Origin: a virus
Length of the DNA stretch: 20,435 nt
IMG/VR virus record: IMGVR_UViG_3300046777_000112
Span: 1 to 20,435 of that record
Direction: 5' to 3' (one strand)
Part shown: positions 6,843 to 15,969 of the stretch, in pieces
How positions within the stretch are numbered: the first letter of the stretch is position 1
How the letters are laid out: every line of letters starts with the position of its first letter
The notes under the pieces: generated by a model
Seen by the model: the letters and a program-made list of their open reading frames with translations, nothing else
What the model was told of the DNA's origin: nothing
Database searches by the model: none
Program-made: the position numbers and the translations under genes

Positions 6843-7278
6843 ATGATAGCGCACCTAAGAACTCTCCTCCTATTGGATTGAAAGAATACACAATACTTTT
6901 CTTTTCTCCTAAAATTGTAGCAACTTGCAGAAGTGGATAGCGTTGTGTCATCCATTCGGTGTATTGTTCGAATATCTCGGAACTAACTCCGCTTTGATTC
7001 ATTAGGTCAGTTAACTTAGCGCAGAAATCATAGGACGCTATTACTCCGCCATTCCATAAGTTCGCTCCGTTGTTTAAGAATCCAAAGTAATACATCGCGT
7101 TAATCTGAATATTCAACTCTCCTAAAGCGGGTATTTCTGCGTTTATACGAACTGACTCGTACAAAGCCCCCGTGTCAATAGCATCGTATTCACGAATCAA
7201 AGATTGTAGTAATTTTTGAATCTTTACACGCGTCTTATACTTGACGTAGAATATTCCGTTATTTGCGTATCTTGCCAT
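6832..7278 (-). CDS. HK97 gp10-like tail completion / head-tail joining protein
   Basis: 148 residues. The segment YDAIDTGALYESVRINAEIP followed by LNIQINAMYYFGFLNNGANLW is the typical arrangement of gp10-like proteins, where a TGALxxS motif and a YxxFLNxG motif mark the fold. Those proteins join completed tails to heads or close the neck. It starts in a TAATG overlap with the 79-aa gene, and its stop overlaps the stop of the convergent plus-strand chaperone gene by 11 nt. In most siphoviruses this gene sits between connectors and tail tube gene; here it lies at the end of the tail block, next to the reversed cassette. The call is moderately secure from motif spacing. Confidence 0.55.
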   Translation of the reverse strand: MARYANNGIFYVKYKTRVKIQKLLQSLIREYDAIDTGALYESVRINAEIPALGELNIQINAMYYFGFLNNGANLWNGGVIASYDFCAKLTDLMNQSGVSSEIFEQYTEWMTQRYPLLQVATILGEKKSIVYSFNPIGGEFLGALSFKG

Positions 7279-7517
7279 TATTCTATAATTTCACTCCATT
7301 CAGGAGTATTCATTAAATCTAAGCATTCAGAATGCGTCAATAACTGCAAAGGAATGATTGTGCCATCTTTTATGAAAGTAGGTGTTTCTTCCCACTTTAA
7401 AACAAATTTAGAATTATCTAAAGACTTTCTAACTGTATCAGCACTCGTTTGACCTACTTGCGTAAAATCTACTTTTAACAAGTCATTAATATCTATTATT
7501 GCGTATGTATCTGTCAT
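7278..7517 (-). CDS. Small protein of unknown function in tail block
   Basis: 79 residues, not recognised. It is acidic to neutral and has no membrane segment, signal peptide or cysteine pair. The middle (SKFVLKWEETPTFIKDGTIIP) looks like alternating strands. It begins 9 bp after the LamG protein gene and ends in a TAATG overlap with the gp10-like gene, so it is almost certainly translated with it. It may be a neck or tail accessory protein or a chaperone for the LamG protein; neither is demonstrated. Reality of the gene is supported by the tight coupling and by the full-length open frame ending exactly at the next start. Confidence 0.6.
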   Translation of the reverse strand: MTDTYAIIDINDLLKVDFTQVGQTSADTVRKSLDNSKFVLKWEETPTFIKDGTIIPLQLLTHSECLDLMNTPEWSEIIE

Positions 7518-7526
7518 ATTCTTAAA

Positions 7527-8300
7527 TTAAGGCACGTCAGTAACTCTATCTCCGTTTTCCATATTAATAGAGCCTAAATCATAACTTCCTATATTGTCAT
7601 TTAACAACCATTGTGAACCGCTCCAAGTATCATCATCTCCCATTCTCCACCAATGCGTTGGGGGTGCTGCCAAAGTAGATAAATTAAATGGAACTCCACT
7701 ATTATAAATAGTCGCTGCATTCGAGCGTTGGTCAGTTCCCCAAATTGCAACCTCGTCAATGTTACCTAAAACAGGAGATTGATAACCGTTTGAATCTTCA
7801 CCAACCCAAATAGTCCCACTTGAAACAGGAAAAGCAGTAGGTAAACCACTCGCTGTATTATAAACATCTACCCCATTAACAAATGGTCTTATTTTATTAG
7901 CTTGCGTTGCTTGAGATAAATCACAACAAATTAATACGTGATTCCAAACACCAGCCGTTATAACGCCTGTATTACTTCGACAAAAAGAACCAGTTGTATT
8001 TACTGAAATATCTAATTGTCCAGTCGTTCTTAACCAAATTAATACTTGTGAATTATTTAAGGTTGTGTTTCTTGGAATCATAAAAAACACTCTACTTGTA
8101 GTTAAATTAGTAGGTTTAATCCACATTGACAAAGTGAATTTATTTGTACCATCTAATTCACTAAATGTAGTTGAACCTTTCGCGTATTCATCCACCCCAT
8201 CAAATAATAGTGAATATTGATTTGTGAATGGAGTAACCCCTCCTCCTCGTGCTAAAATTCCGTGCGTTGCTAAAAACATACTATTGCCGTATCCATACAT
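7527..8300 (-). CDS. LamG / concanavalin-like tail protein, probable receptor binding
   Basis: 257 residues. A short N-terminal segment (MYGYGNSMFLATHGILARGG) of a type frequent on tail-tip proteins of Bacteroidota phages precedes a LamG-like jelly-roll, about residues 29-205: YSLLFDGVDEYA, FTLSMWIKP, VWNHVLICCDLS, FVNGVDV and LGNIDEVAIWGTDQRS. This is the classic order of a Laminin_G_3 domain, which binds polysaccharides or glycans. The C-terminus has a W-rich segment (THWWRMGDDDTWSGSQWLL). The likely job is recognition of capsule or surface glycans by the tail tip. It follows the fibre-like and 90-aa genes with gaps of 2-10 bp, so the three probably assemble together. The sugar specificity cannot be read from sequence. 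Confidence 0.8.
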   Translation of the reverse strand: MYGYGNSMFLATHGILARGGGVTPFTNQYSLLFDGVDEYAKGSTTFSELDGTNKFTLSMWIKPTNLTTSRVFFMIPRNTTLNNSQVLIWLRTTGQLDISVNTTGSFCRSNTGVITAGVWNHVLICCDLSQATQANKIRPFVNGVDVYNTASGLPTAFPVSSGTIWVGEDSNGYQSPVLGNIDEVAIWGTDQRSNAATIYNSGVPFNLSTLAAPPTHWWRMGDDDTWSGSQWLLNDNIGSYDLGSINMENGDRVTDVP

Positions 8301-8302
8301 AA

Positions 8303-8575
8303 TTAAGCCAATACAAGTGCGACACTTCCTGAAGTTAAATCTACACCGCTAAACTTTTGGTCTGCCGTAGGTGTTAAGATAGCACCCGCTTTTACCGCTG
8401 TTGCCGGTGTTGTTATGTAGCTTGACTTTACGTCTACTCCCGCAATTTTAACCGCATTGAAAACAGTATCTTCAAGCACTACGATAGCGTCTATTGACGC
8501 TGTGTATTCAGTTGTGTTGTTTAGTATGAATGTTCCGTTATTCGCTACTAATTCGCCCATTAAATTTGTTGCCAT
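8303..8575 (-). CDS. Small tail/fibre-associated protein
   Basis: 90 residues, low in charge and rich in Thr, Ala, Val and Gly (ATNLMGELVANNGTFILNNTTEY; ITTPATAVKAGAILTPTADQKFSGVDL), predicted all-beta. Proteins of this kind are found beside LamG and fibre genes in Bacteroidota phages and bacterial extracellular contraction systems, where they are thought to be fibre accessory or trimer components. No enzymatic motif is visible. It lies 10 bp after the fibre-like gene and 2 bp before the LamG gene, so co-translation is likely. I do not recognise a named family and assign only a virion role. Confidence 0.6.
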   Translation of the reverse strand: MATNLMGELVANNGTFILNNTTEYTASIDAIVVLEDTVFNAVKIAGVDVKSSYITTPATAVKAGAILTPTADQKFSGVDLTSGSVALVLA

Positions 8576-8585
8576 TCGTCTTTTA

Positions 8586-9326
8586 TTACGTTGTTATATC
8601 TCCGCTTAAATACCATTCATTAGTCCCTCTTTTTATCAATGTACACATTGAATACTGAGCAGACGTTTTTGTTTTACCACCGCTTGAACGTAGCGTTACG
8701 CCTACAGCTGGTGTTATCGTTGTTTGCCCCGTGCCTAATTGACTTACTAAAATTTGAGTTCCTAAAGGAAAAGCTACACTCGCGTTTGTAGGTATGGTCA
8801 AAGTATTAGCCGTAGACACTTCCATTTCTATTAATTTATACGCGTCACCTAAAACCAAAGTGTAAGATGTCGCTTTCTTATCAAAAATAATTTCTTGTAA
8901 TGCCACAACACCCGAAACGTCAGGAAACGTGTAAACTCTATCCGCTGTGTTTAACGATGTTTTTAATGTCGTGTAATAGTCGTTATCGTTCTTATACTTG
9001 ATATCTCCGTTAACGTCAGCAAATAAAGCCGTAGATTGTCCCGAAGCGGTAGCGTCTGCGTTTTGGTGTTTAAGATGCAAGTGTCCCGCTCCGTTAGTTC
9101 CTTCAATGTAAACAGATTCAGCACTAAGTTTGTTAGCGCCTAAGTCAACATCTTGAGTTGCACCCGTATAAGGAACATACACACCACTACCTCCGTTTAT
9201 TATTTCTTGTCCTGTAATAGAATAAGTATCATAACCACTACCGGTATTAACACTAACCTCGAATAAATCAGTAGAAGATAAGTCTGCACCTTTAGGGTCA
9301 AGTTGTGATATCTTTGCTCTTGCCAT
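8586..9326 (-). CDS. Tail fibre-like protein
   Basis: 246 residues. The N-terminus (ARAKISQLDPKGADLSSTDLFEVS) is a common attachment segment, followed by GSGVYVPYTGATQDVDLGANKL (about 46-67), a phrase recurring in fibre proteins of Bacteroidota phages. Next come beta-helical stretches and a C-terminal domain with regularly spaced Thr/Ile (TLTIPTNASVAFPLGTQILV, GQTTITPAVGVTLRSSG) of the type found in trimeric fibre tips. Likely role: adhesin or adaptor at the tail tip, working with the LamG protein. The start ATG is 2 nt after an AATATAGT element and about 20 nt after an AAAACACGAA copy, so both recurring signals meet in its 29-bp leader. Confidence 0.7.
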   Translation of the reverse strand: MARAKISQLDPKGADLSSTDLFEVSVNTGSGYDTYSITGQEIINGGSGVYVPYTGATQDVDLGANKLSAESVYIEGTNGAGHLHLKHQNADATASGQSTALFADVNGDIKYKNDNDYYTTLKTSLNTADRVYTFPDVSGVVALQEIIFDKKATSYTLVLGDAYKLIEMEVSTANTLTIPTNASVAFPLGTQILVSQLGTGQTTITPAVGVTLRSSGGKTKTSAQYSMCTLIKRGTNEWYLSGDITT

Positions 9327-9328
9327 TA

Positions 9329-9336
9329 ACTATATT
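9329..9336 (-). promoter_or_regulatory. AATATAGT start-proximal element (before fibre-like gene)
   Basis: The octamer ends 2 nt before the ATG at 9326. An AAAACACGAA copy lies 8 nt further upstream in the same gap. No promoter consensus is evident. Confidence 0.4.
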
Positions 9337-9355
9337 ATTTTAAATTCGTGTTTTG

Positions 9356-9799
9356 TTACTCACCTTGTAATGGCACTTGACAATCAGTCCAATTTGAAAC
9401 GTCAACATCTAAAGTCATTAACCAACCCGCTGCATAGTCTAACAAGTCGTTGTTTAAAGGAGTAAATACCGGGTCAGTAACGATGTCGAAATCATAATCA
9501 TTTGAGAATCTAAAATAGTTTACTAAGTCTACTAAGATTTGATTACAATCTGAAAGTATTACGTTAATGTTTGCTCTATCTTTTTGTATTATATCAAAGC
9601 AATATATCTCTAAAGAAAATATGTTCGTGTTTTCGGTAGGTGTACTACCTACAGGAACGATATAGATAATCGGATATTTTTCGTCTTTAGTAGCAAAATT
9701 AAACAACTGCTCTTTGAAATCACTACCCACTTTCTTAACTTGTAAATGTGAGTTGTAAAATGCTTCTATCTTATTTATTAAGGCTTGATAACTTGTCAT
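9356..9799 (-). CDS. Probable tail terminator / tail completion protein
   Basis: 147 residues. The pattern YPIIYIVPVGSTPTENTNIFSLEIYCFDIIQKDRANINVILSDCNQIL and the ending DYDFDIVTDPVFTPLNNDLLDYAAGWLMTLDVDV is shared by a family encoded near the tape measure in Bacteroidota siphoviruses. Its alpha/beta layout and size (about 140-150 residues) fit tail terminator proteins, which cap the tube at its proper length. The start overlaps the tape measure stop as ATGA, indicating coupling. There is no catalytic motif. Assignment to the terminator role rather than to another minor tail protein is inference from fold pattern and position. Confidence 0.55.
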   Translation of the reverse strand: MTSYQALINKIEAFYNSHLQVKKVGSDFKEQLFNFATKDEKYPIIYIVPVGSTPTENTNIFSLEIYCFDIIQKDRANINVILSDCNQILVDLVNYFRFSNDYDFDIVTDPVFTPLNNDLLDYAAGWLMTLDVDVSNWTDCQVPLQGE

Positions 9800-11706
9800 A
9801 ATTCAGCGTTCTTTTTTATTTTATCAATTTTTGTTTGTGTAGTAGTTACATCGGTTTCACTTACTACCGCTTGTACTGTTATATTTTGGTTCGTTTCTAC
9901 GCTTGTAGGCGCACCAACTTGGTTAAGTTGATTACCTTGACCGAATAGATTTACTGCCGGTGTAGCTTGTGCCGTAGCTGTTGCTGTTGGAGCAGAACCA
10001 CCACCCGAAGGAATAGAACCACCACCACCACCTATAAACTTGGATATAGTTGACGCAGCGATAGAAGCTATAGAAGTAGCTGCACGTATTTTAGCAGCAG
10101 TTGAAGCACTTGTAGCCAATGCCGTACCGCCATCCGGGAGAAGTTTCCACGTAGGATTAGACCAATAACCGGATATTTCTCGTTGTGTATTTACGATTAT
10201 TTCACCAATAGCTAAAGCCTTATCTACTAAAAACAATGCGTTTGCTATTTTCTTGTTTTCTCCAGCTAATTCAGTTAATCCTGAAATCAAACCTTTTGCA
10301 AATCCTAACCTTGCATCAAATAAACCTTTCTCAGATTCTATTAACGCATCGTTATATTCTTTTAGCTTTTCAGCTTTTTCTTTTTGAGATTGTATTTCTG
10401 CTAAATCAGAGGCTAATTTTTTATCCGTTCTTTCCTTAGTAACAGCATTTAACGCATCCGATAATTCAGTAGCTTGTTTTAATTGTTCGTCTTTTGCTTT
10501 CTTTTGAATTTTCTTATCTTCTTCTTCTTGTAATTTTAAGTAGAAATCTTTTAGCTTTTTCCTTTCGTCAGCTGTTAACTTTTCATTAGTTTTTAGGTCG
10601 GCTATTAATCTATCGTATTTAACTTTGTTTTGTCTTAATTCTCTTTCAGTAGCATCTTTAACCAACTCTAATTCTAAGTCTTTAATTAAACGAGCAGCAT
10701 CTAATCTATTTTTAGCATATTCCTTTTGGTCTTCATTTGATTCTTTTAATATCTTGTTATAATTAGCTTGTGCAAGATTTAAAGCCGTTTGCGCTTGTAC
10801 TAATTCTTGATTACTTCCGCTTAATTTTTTGTCGATGCCAAGCAATTTTTCAGCCTCTTTATTTACACCCAAAAGATTTTCTACTTCTTGTTTTTGTTGA
10901 ACTAATTTCTTAGCGTTTTGAACTTCTAAAAGTGCTTGTTCTTTACGTAATGCTATAGTGCTTTTACCTTGAGATTCTAAAAGTGTTATTTCTGATTCAG
11001 CAAAAGTTTTACCTATTTCATAAGTTTTTTTAAGATTTTCTTGATATTCTCTTTGGTCATTTGTTTTTTGTTCGTATGCTGCTTGTAACTTTTCTAATCT
11101 TGCTTGTTCATTCTTAGCAGCTTCTTCTCCAGCGTGGTCAGTTAATCCTAACCAATCAGTCATATCTTTAAAACCTTGAATAGCTGCGTTTACAGGAATC
11201 ATTAATAAATCAAATGCTTTTCCTAAAAGACCTATTTTATTTAAGAAAATAACTACACCCGCAACGATAGCACCTATAACAGCCACAAGTAAGAAAATAG
11301 GATTAGTCAATAACATAACTCCGAATCTTACAAACGTTTGCCCTAACGTGCTAACAGTGCTTATCAATCCTTTAAACGCTCCTGTTATATCCTTACCGCT
11401 TATTCCAGCCATAGCAGTTTGAAATACCTTAGCCTTTTGCGCAGCACCTTCAAAATCTAAAGACATTAAGTCTTGTTTAATCATTCCAAAAGCATTAGAC
11501 GCAGCTTCAAACCTTGAACCGCTGTTAAAGATTGCTACTTGTTCGTTTGCGTCTTTTAATTGGTCGGCTAATTCACCCGCTCTTTGCGCGAGTTTAGTCA
11601 TTTGTTCCGGGTCAGTAGCATTTGCTATCTGACCTTTTAAATCACGCAATTCTTTTTTGATTGCGCCTATACCCGTGAGTTTTAAAGGAATTTCAACTTG
11701 ATTCAT
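9796..11706 (-). CDS. Tail tape measure protein
   Basis: 636 residues. It sets tail length, fills the tube and helps DNA cross the cell envelope. A short N-terminal segment (EIPLKLTGIGAIKKELRDLKGQIANATDPEQ) is followed by hydrophobic helices at about 127-160 (FLLVAVIGAIVAGVVIFL), a very long charged coiled coil (about 195-470), a second helical part (NALFLVDKALAIGEIIVNTQREISGYW is split by neighbouring segments) and a Gly/Ser/Ala-rich region with GGGGG near 555. By the family rule of about 1.5 Å per residue, a tail near 95 nm is expected. The gene is short compared with many siphovirus tape measures. Neighbours before it are two large baseplate-type genes, not the chaperones, which is the reverse of the usual order. 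An AATATAGT element precedes its ATG by 2 nt. Confidence 0.9.
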   Translation of the reverse strand: MNQVEIPLKLTGIGAIKKELRDLKGQIANATDPEQMTKLAQRAGELADQLKDANEQVAIFNSGSRFEAASNAFGMIKQDLMSLDFEGAAQKAKVFQTAMAGISGKDITGAFKGLISTVSTLGQTFVRFGVMLLTNPIFLLVAVIGAIVAGVVIFLNKIGLLGKAFDLLMIPVNAAIQGFKDMTDWLGLTDHAGEEAAKNEQARLEKLQAAYEQKTNDQREYQENLKKTYEIGKTFAESEITLLESQGKSTIALRKEQALLEVQNAKKLVQQKQEVENLLGVNKEAEKLLGIDKKLSGSNQELVQAQTALNLAQANYNKILKESNEDQKEYAKNRLDAARLIKDLELELVKDATERELRQNKVKYDRLIADLKTNEKLTADERKKLKDFYLKLQEEEDKKIQKKAKDEQLKQATELSDALNAVTKERTDKKLASDLAEIQSQKEKAEKLKEYNDALIESEKGLFDARLGFAKGLISGLTELAGENKKIANALFLVDKALAIGEIIVNTQREISGYWSNPTWKLLPDGGTALATSASTAAKIRAATSIASIAASTISKFIGGGGGSIPSGGGSAPTATATAQATPAVNLFGQGNQLNQVGAPTSVETNQNITVQAVVSETDVTTTQTKIDKIKKNAEL

Positions 11707-11708
11707 AA

Positions 11709-11716
11709 ACTATATT
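11709..11716 (-). promoter_or_regulatory. AATATAGT start-proximal element (before tape measure gene)
   Basis: The octamer ends 2 nt before the ATG at 11706, inside a 13-bp gap after the stop of the 922-aa gene. The gap is too short for a complete promoter, which favours a translational rather than transcriptional role. Confidence 0.4.
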
Positions 11717-11719
11717 AAA

Positions 11720-14488
11720 TTAAGGGTAGACACGTATTTCTAAAGTATTGTAATCTAATAAACCATCGGTTAACGTATTCGTAAAATCAAGTGTCCGTAT
11801 TTCGATAGTGTCCGTAGAAGTCCAAAAGATTCTTAAATAAGTATCTACTTGACTATTTGAAACCATTAAGTAAACTTGTCCCTGAGTAGGGAAAGCACCC
11901 GTTAACGTAGCTTCATATCTACCTATGGCAGCACGAGTAAAAACTAAATCGCCTAAATCATTTTCAAGTATGCTTAACGTAGGGTCATTAGTTCCCGCTT
12001 GACTAATGTTAGCGATGTATTTTTTATAGGTAGGTAAAGCATTAGATACGCTTTGTCCGTTTATGGTTTCTACTTGTAGATTCTTTGTTGTTATTCCGTC
12101 TTCTGCTAAGGCTTGTCCGTTGCCTTCTACTACAGCTTTTACGTTTTGTCCTATTACGTTACCTCTTCCTTTTACGTCTGCGTTACCTAAGATTACGTTA
12201 CTTTGTTGTGTTCGTGTTTTTACAACGCTATCACTACTTACAGCAACTATCGTGTCTTCTAATGGCGTTCCGTTACCGGTTTGAAATGGCACTAACTCAA
12301 TCTCGCTATCTACACTTATCAACTCTACTTTGGTTAACGATGTCCCGTTAGCATCGTAGTCAATCACTTTGTTGATATTCCACCAAGAATTATCAATCCG
12401 TATTTTGTCGTTTAACCTTAATGACTGAATGTCTAACTCATTTAAATCGAAATACGCAGTAAGCATTTTACCGACGTTTATTTGATTTATAGTTCTTCGC
12501 CAATATAAGTTATAAAGATTGTTATTCGTTAGCGTAGAAGGCGCATAATAGTAATAGTCACACGTTCCAAAGTTAATATCGAAAGTCGGTAGTAATGGGT
12601 TGTCGAAATGCCCTACAGCTGGATAGGTAGTTAGTCCTGTAGTGCCTATGTTTAAAGAAGGCGTGTTAGGAAACTCAACATCGTAAATATCGTAAGGCAG
12701 ACAAGTCAAGTTTCCTCCGTCTAATAAAACACGAATATTTATCTTCGGAGCAGCACCCGCAATATTAGGGACATACGCATCGAAAATAGTTCTTACTATA
12801 GGCGTAGGACTAAACACCAATTCTTTAACGTCAGTATCTCGAACATACTCATTATCGAAAGTGTATTCTATTTGTCCGTAAATCTCGTTAGTAATGTCAG
12901 TAAATATTGTATTAGGACTATCCTTGTCAGCTTTGTAAGTAAGTCTTAATTTCTTAGAAGTAACTTCAGGTAAAAATTGTAAGTTTTGTTCTCGGTCTTT
13001 TGCTAACTTATAAGTCCAATCTTTAACAGCTCCATTGTCGTAGTAGTTATCTCTATGTTCTAAGATTAGGTTGTTTGGTTGGTCTTCGTCTATTTCTACG
13101 TACAAATTATACATCTGAAATATAGACTTAACGAAGTCACTTTGCTTAATCTTTGAAGGAACATACCCTCCTACAGCTACAACTCCATTGTATAAGTTCG
13201 GAGCGTTATTAGGTAATATGTCAAGTTGTAAACTCGTAACATCTACCTCGTGGTTTACTTGAACTAAATTCCCTATCGAAGGAGCAGCAGCATCGCGCCA
13301 AAATGAAACACCCGCAGCTAAGAAACCTAATCCAACTTGAACTTCTATTGTGTCAGTAGGTAAAATATTTTGGCTTGTAGGAATGTTAACAACTTGCGAA
13401 ATAGTACCGATTGTATTTAGTCCGTTTGGTAGTGGATTCGTAGCATCAAATAATACACCTGAATGTATGTATTGTCCTACTACTGTTGTTCCGTTTTTTA
13501 TTAGCCTAAATCTCAAATAATAGTATCTATCTACTGATTGACCTTGATTAGAAAAAGAAAGTATTGAATAAGCATTACCACCACTTGTATTATCTAAGTT
13601 AATGTCAGCCGTGTAAGATAGCTTAAAATTATAGTATTGACCTTGCGTAGTGTCCGTGTATAATGGCGCAGTATAAACACCGGTAATAGGGTCGAAAGAA
13701 CCCGCTGAATCTAACACCTCAGTCCACGAATCTATAACCTCGTAGAACGTAGGATTTTGCCCTATAGGACTTACATACGAAGTAGTCCACGTATTATTAG
13801 CAATTACCTTGTAAGAATCTACATTCGCTTGTTCAACATCGCCATTGTAAGGAATTAGTAATTTATCAAACTTAGCGTCTTGAAGTCCATTCCACGTATA
13901 AGAGAAACCAGCATTTGAGAATATCCTATCGAAATACGTCTTAGCGTAAATAGCCGGTTTAAACTCGTTTAGTCTATACGTGTTGTCATCTGAATAGGGA
14001 AGGATGTATTTATATCCGTCAGCTACTGAGTTGCTAAAAGAACTAACTACAAAGGCACTATCTAAAGTGTGGTTTAAATCTGAGAAATCTAAATCCGTTA
14101 ATTCCTTGTTTGCTATCTGAGTGAAGAACTCAACTTTAGAATCTTTTATTAACAATTCGTAGTTAACTTCGTCTTCGTAGGCGTTCGTGTTTTGCTTCTT
14201 TATAACACCTGTTAATTGAATCAACGCATCTTCTAATACAGGAACTCCGTTTTGAATTACTTGACACTTTGTAATAGTGTTTATGTTAAATGTCCCCGAC
14301 TGAATATTTACATCGTAGTAATGCCCTAATAACTCGTGATTGTTCTTAGTACCTGGAGCGATAATAGTCTTCGAGAATGTTCCCGTTCTTTTGGATATGT
14401 CCCTAATATCTCCTATACTAAAATTCAAAGGAAACTTAACATCTTCTCTAATGTCAAGCGTTCCGTTTTCTAATACGATTTTAACCAT
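11720..14488 (-). CDS. Large tail / baseplate protein with exchangeable C-terminal domain
   Basis: 922 residues. The opening (MVKIVLENGTLDIREDVKFP, then IGDIRDISKRTGTFSKTIIAPGTKNNHELLGHYYDVNIQ) is characteristic of a large tail-tip protein of Bacteroidota siphoviruses. The central 550 residues are beta-rich and Tyr/Asn-rich. Near 780-830 there is a repeat-like bridge (NVILGNADVKGRGNVIGQN) leading to a final domain of about 100 residues (YKKYIANISQAGTNDPTLSILENDLG to TDGLLDYNTLEIRVYP), a module I recall at the C-termini of many different fibre and tail proteins in this phylum. That suggests modular exchange. It overlaps the previous gene by 8 bp, so the two are co-translated. Expected location is the tail tip, possibly as distal tail or central hub. 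Exact role unproven. Confidence 0.65.
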   Translation of the reverse strand: MVKIVLENGTLDIREDVKFPLNFSIGDIRDISKRTGTFSKTIIAPGTKNNHELLGHYYDVNIQSGTFNINTITKCQVIQNGVPVLEDALIQLTGVIKKQNTNAYEDEVNYELLIKDSKVEFFTQIANKELTDLDFSDLNHTLDSAFVVSSFSNSVADGYKYILPYSDDNTYRLNEFKPAIYAKTYFDRIFSNAGFSYTWNGLQDAKFDKLLIPYNGDVEQANVDSYKVIANNTWTTSYVSPIGQNPTFYEVIDSWTEVLDSAGSFDPITGVYTAPLYTDTTQGQYYNFKLSYTADINLDNTSGGNAYSILSFSNQGQSVDRYYYLRFRLIKNGTTVVGQYIHSGVLFDATNPLPNGLNTIGTISQVVNIPTSQNILPTDTIEVQVGLGFLAAGVSFWRDAAAPSIGNLVQVNHEVDVTSLQLDILPNNAPNLYNGVVAVGGYVPSKIKQSDFVKSIFQMYNLYVEIDEDQPNNLILEHRDNYYDNGAVKDWTYKLAKDREQNLQFLPEVTSKKLRLTYKADKDSPNTIFTDITNEIYGQIEYTFDNEYVRDTDVKELVFSPTPIVRTIFDAYVPNIAGAAPKINIRVLLDGGNLTCLPYDIYDVEFPNTPSLNIGTTGLTTYPAVGHFDNPLLPTFDINFGTCDYYYYAPSTLTNNNLYNLYWRRTINQINVGKMLTAYFDLNELDIQSLRLNDKIRIDNSWWNINKVIDYDANGTSLTKVELISVDSEIELVPFQTGNGTPLEDTIVAVSSDSVVKTRTQQSNVILGNADVKGRGNVIGQNVKAVVEGNGQALAEDGITTKNLQVETINGQSVSNALPTYKKYIANISQAGTNDPTLSILENDLGDLVFTRAAIGRYEATLTGAFPTQGQVYLMVSNSQVDTYLRIFWTSTDTIEIRTLDFTNTLTDGLLDYNTLEIRVYP

Positions 14489-15968
14489 TTATTATGTCGT
14501 TATTTGATAACCTTACTGAAATGCTTTGTTTAATCAAGTTCTTATTTCGTTGCTTAAATACTTCGAAGTTGTTTGTTAATACATTACAACTTAAATACTC
14601 GGTAGATTCAGGTATGCGTATAATACAACCAGTTTCGTCGTATCTATTTAGTAAGTCTTCCGTGATTCGGTAAGTTACGTTCTTTACCCACGTTTGTGGT
14701 GACGTAAGTAATTCTTGGAAATAAATACCCTCGTTCTCAGTCATCCAATTCGTGTTCAAGTCGTAGTCTTTAGTGACTTGAGTATTGTAATTAACGAAGC
14801 CTTGTTCATAAGTCTTATAAGACCACTCGCCACCACTAACAAAACCTTGAACATCCTTGTTGTAAGTTTCTCGCGTGATGTTTCCGCGTTCATAGTTTTT
14901 AAGCTGAAAAGCAAAACTACTTAGACTACCCATTCTATCTAAAAACAAAATGTGTGTTTCAGATATTAGTATTCGTCTATCTACATAAATTCTATATTTC
15001 GCGCTACGTTGCGTTATAACTAAAGAATCTGCATAGTAAACGTCGTAGTATTCAGTATCGCCTTTTATTAGTCCAGCAGTTCCTGAAACCAAAGTTAACG
15101 TGCCGAAGTTGTTACAGCCTACTGCTACACCTTTTATATATTCATTACCACTTATAGACTTATAGAAAACATCTCCGTTGCTATTTTCGAAGTAAACTCT
15201 TTCGTTTACTTTTACTCCGTTGTCGCGTAGGTTTAACCAAAGGTCTTGTCCTAATGTACAATGAAAAGACAATGGTTGGTTGGTTAGGAATAAAGCGTTA
15301 GTGTTATCGAGTACATAATCCGTGTTATCGTAAAACGGAAAGTCTACCCATTTAACCGCTCCATTGAAAACATATTTATCTAAAGTAGTAGTTATGTCCC
15401 TTGTAATAGTCTTTCGATTGTCAGCATACAAAACATCTCCGTCAATAGTTGCATCCGTTACATCTGACCAAAGCGCGTCTACTACTAAATAACCTACACC
15501 TTGAGCGATAACAGTATGTAAACCCTCTAATGTTGGATTCGCTAATCCTCCGTCTGTTTGATAGATAACTACTTGGTCACCTACTACAAAAGTGTTCGAT
15601 ACGTTTATTCTTACGTTCCCGGAACTATTCGTTAAAGAAGACGTGTAAGAAGTCTTAGTTAGATACTCCTCACCAAACTTAACGTCGTATTTGTAGTAGC
15701 AGTTATCCGCATCGTAGAACGTAGTAATAGACGGATTAAAGTTATAGCTTACTTGGCTACTTAAAAGTTTAGATAGGTCTTGTTCTCCATAGCCATTTGT
15801 ATCCGGAAGGATTCTATATTCAGCTATTTTGTTAGACGTTCCGCTTTCGTATATGTCGAAGATATACCTGAAGCCTTGATTGTTTACGTTAGTGCTATCT
15901 ATTATGAATTTACACTCGTTATAAGCTGGAGTGAAATCTTGTGGTTCTGCTATGATTGATATTGCCAT
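14481..15968 (-). CDS. Tail protein of unknown exact role (distal tail/baseplate candidate)
   Basis: 495 residues, beta-rich, with the opening MAISIIAEPQDFTPAYNECKF that is repeatedly seen at the start of a tail-tip gene in Bacteroidota phages. Further segments (RYIFDIYESGTSNKIAEYRILPD; LSFHCTLGQDLWLNLRDNG; FFYDN-type aromatic patches) look like surface beta sheets. No enzyme signature, signal peptide or membrane segment is seen. The 8-bp overlap with the 922-aa gene and position just before the tape measure indicate a baseplate or distal tail partner. It is the first gene after the large terminase, separated by 30 bp that hold one AAAACACGAA copy and one AATATAGT element. I do not recognise a named family. 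Confidence 0.58.
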   Translation of the reverse strand: MAISIIAEPQDFTPAYNECKFIIDSTNVNNQGFRYIFDIYESGTSNKIAEYRILPDTNGYGEQDLSKLLSSQVSYNFNPSITTFYDADNCYYKYDVKFGEEYLTKTSYTSSLTNSSGNVRINVSNTFVVGDQVVIYQTDGGLANPTLEGLHTVIAQGVGYLVVDALWSDVTDATIDGDVLYADNRKTITRDITTTLDKYVFNGAVKWVDFPFYDNTDYVLDNTNALFLTNQPLSFHCTLGQDLWLNLRDNGVKVNERVYFENSNGDVFYKSISGNEYIKGVAVGCNNFGTLTLVSGTAGLIKGDTEYYDVYYADSLVITQRSAKYRIYVDRRILISETHILFLDRMGSLSSFAFQLKNYERGNITRETYNKDVQGFVSGGEWSYKTYEQGFVNYNTQVTKDYDLNTNWMTENEGIYFQELLTSPQTWVKNVTYRITEDLLNRYDETGCIIRIPESTEYLSCNVLTNNFEVFKQRNKNLIKQSISVRLSNNDIING

Positions 15969-15969
15969 A

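Noticed and set aside
12063-12351. Two overlapping plus-strand frames rich in Leu, Arg and Pro
   Set aside because: Antisense to the well-supported 922-aa tail gene, with low-complexity composition and no promoter.
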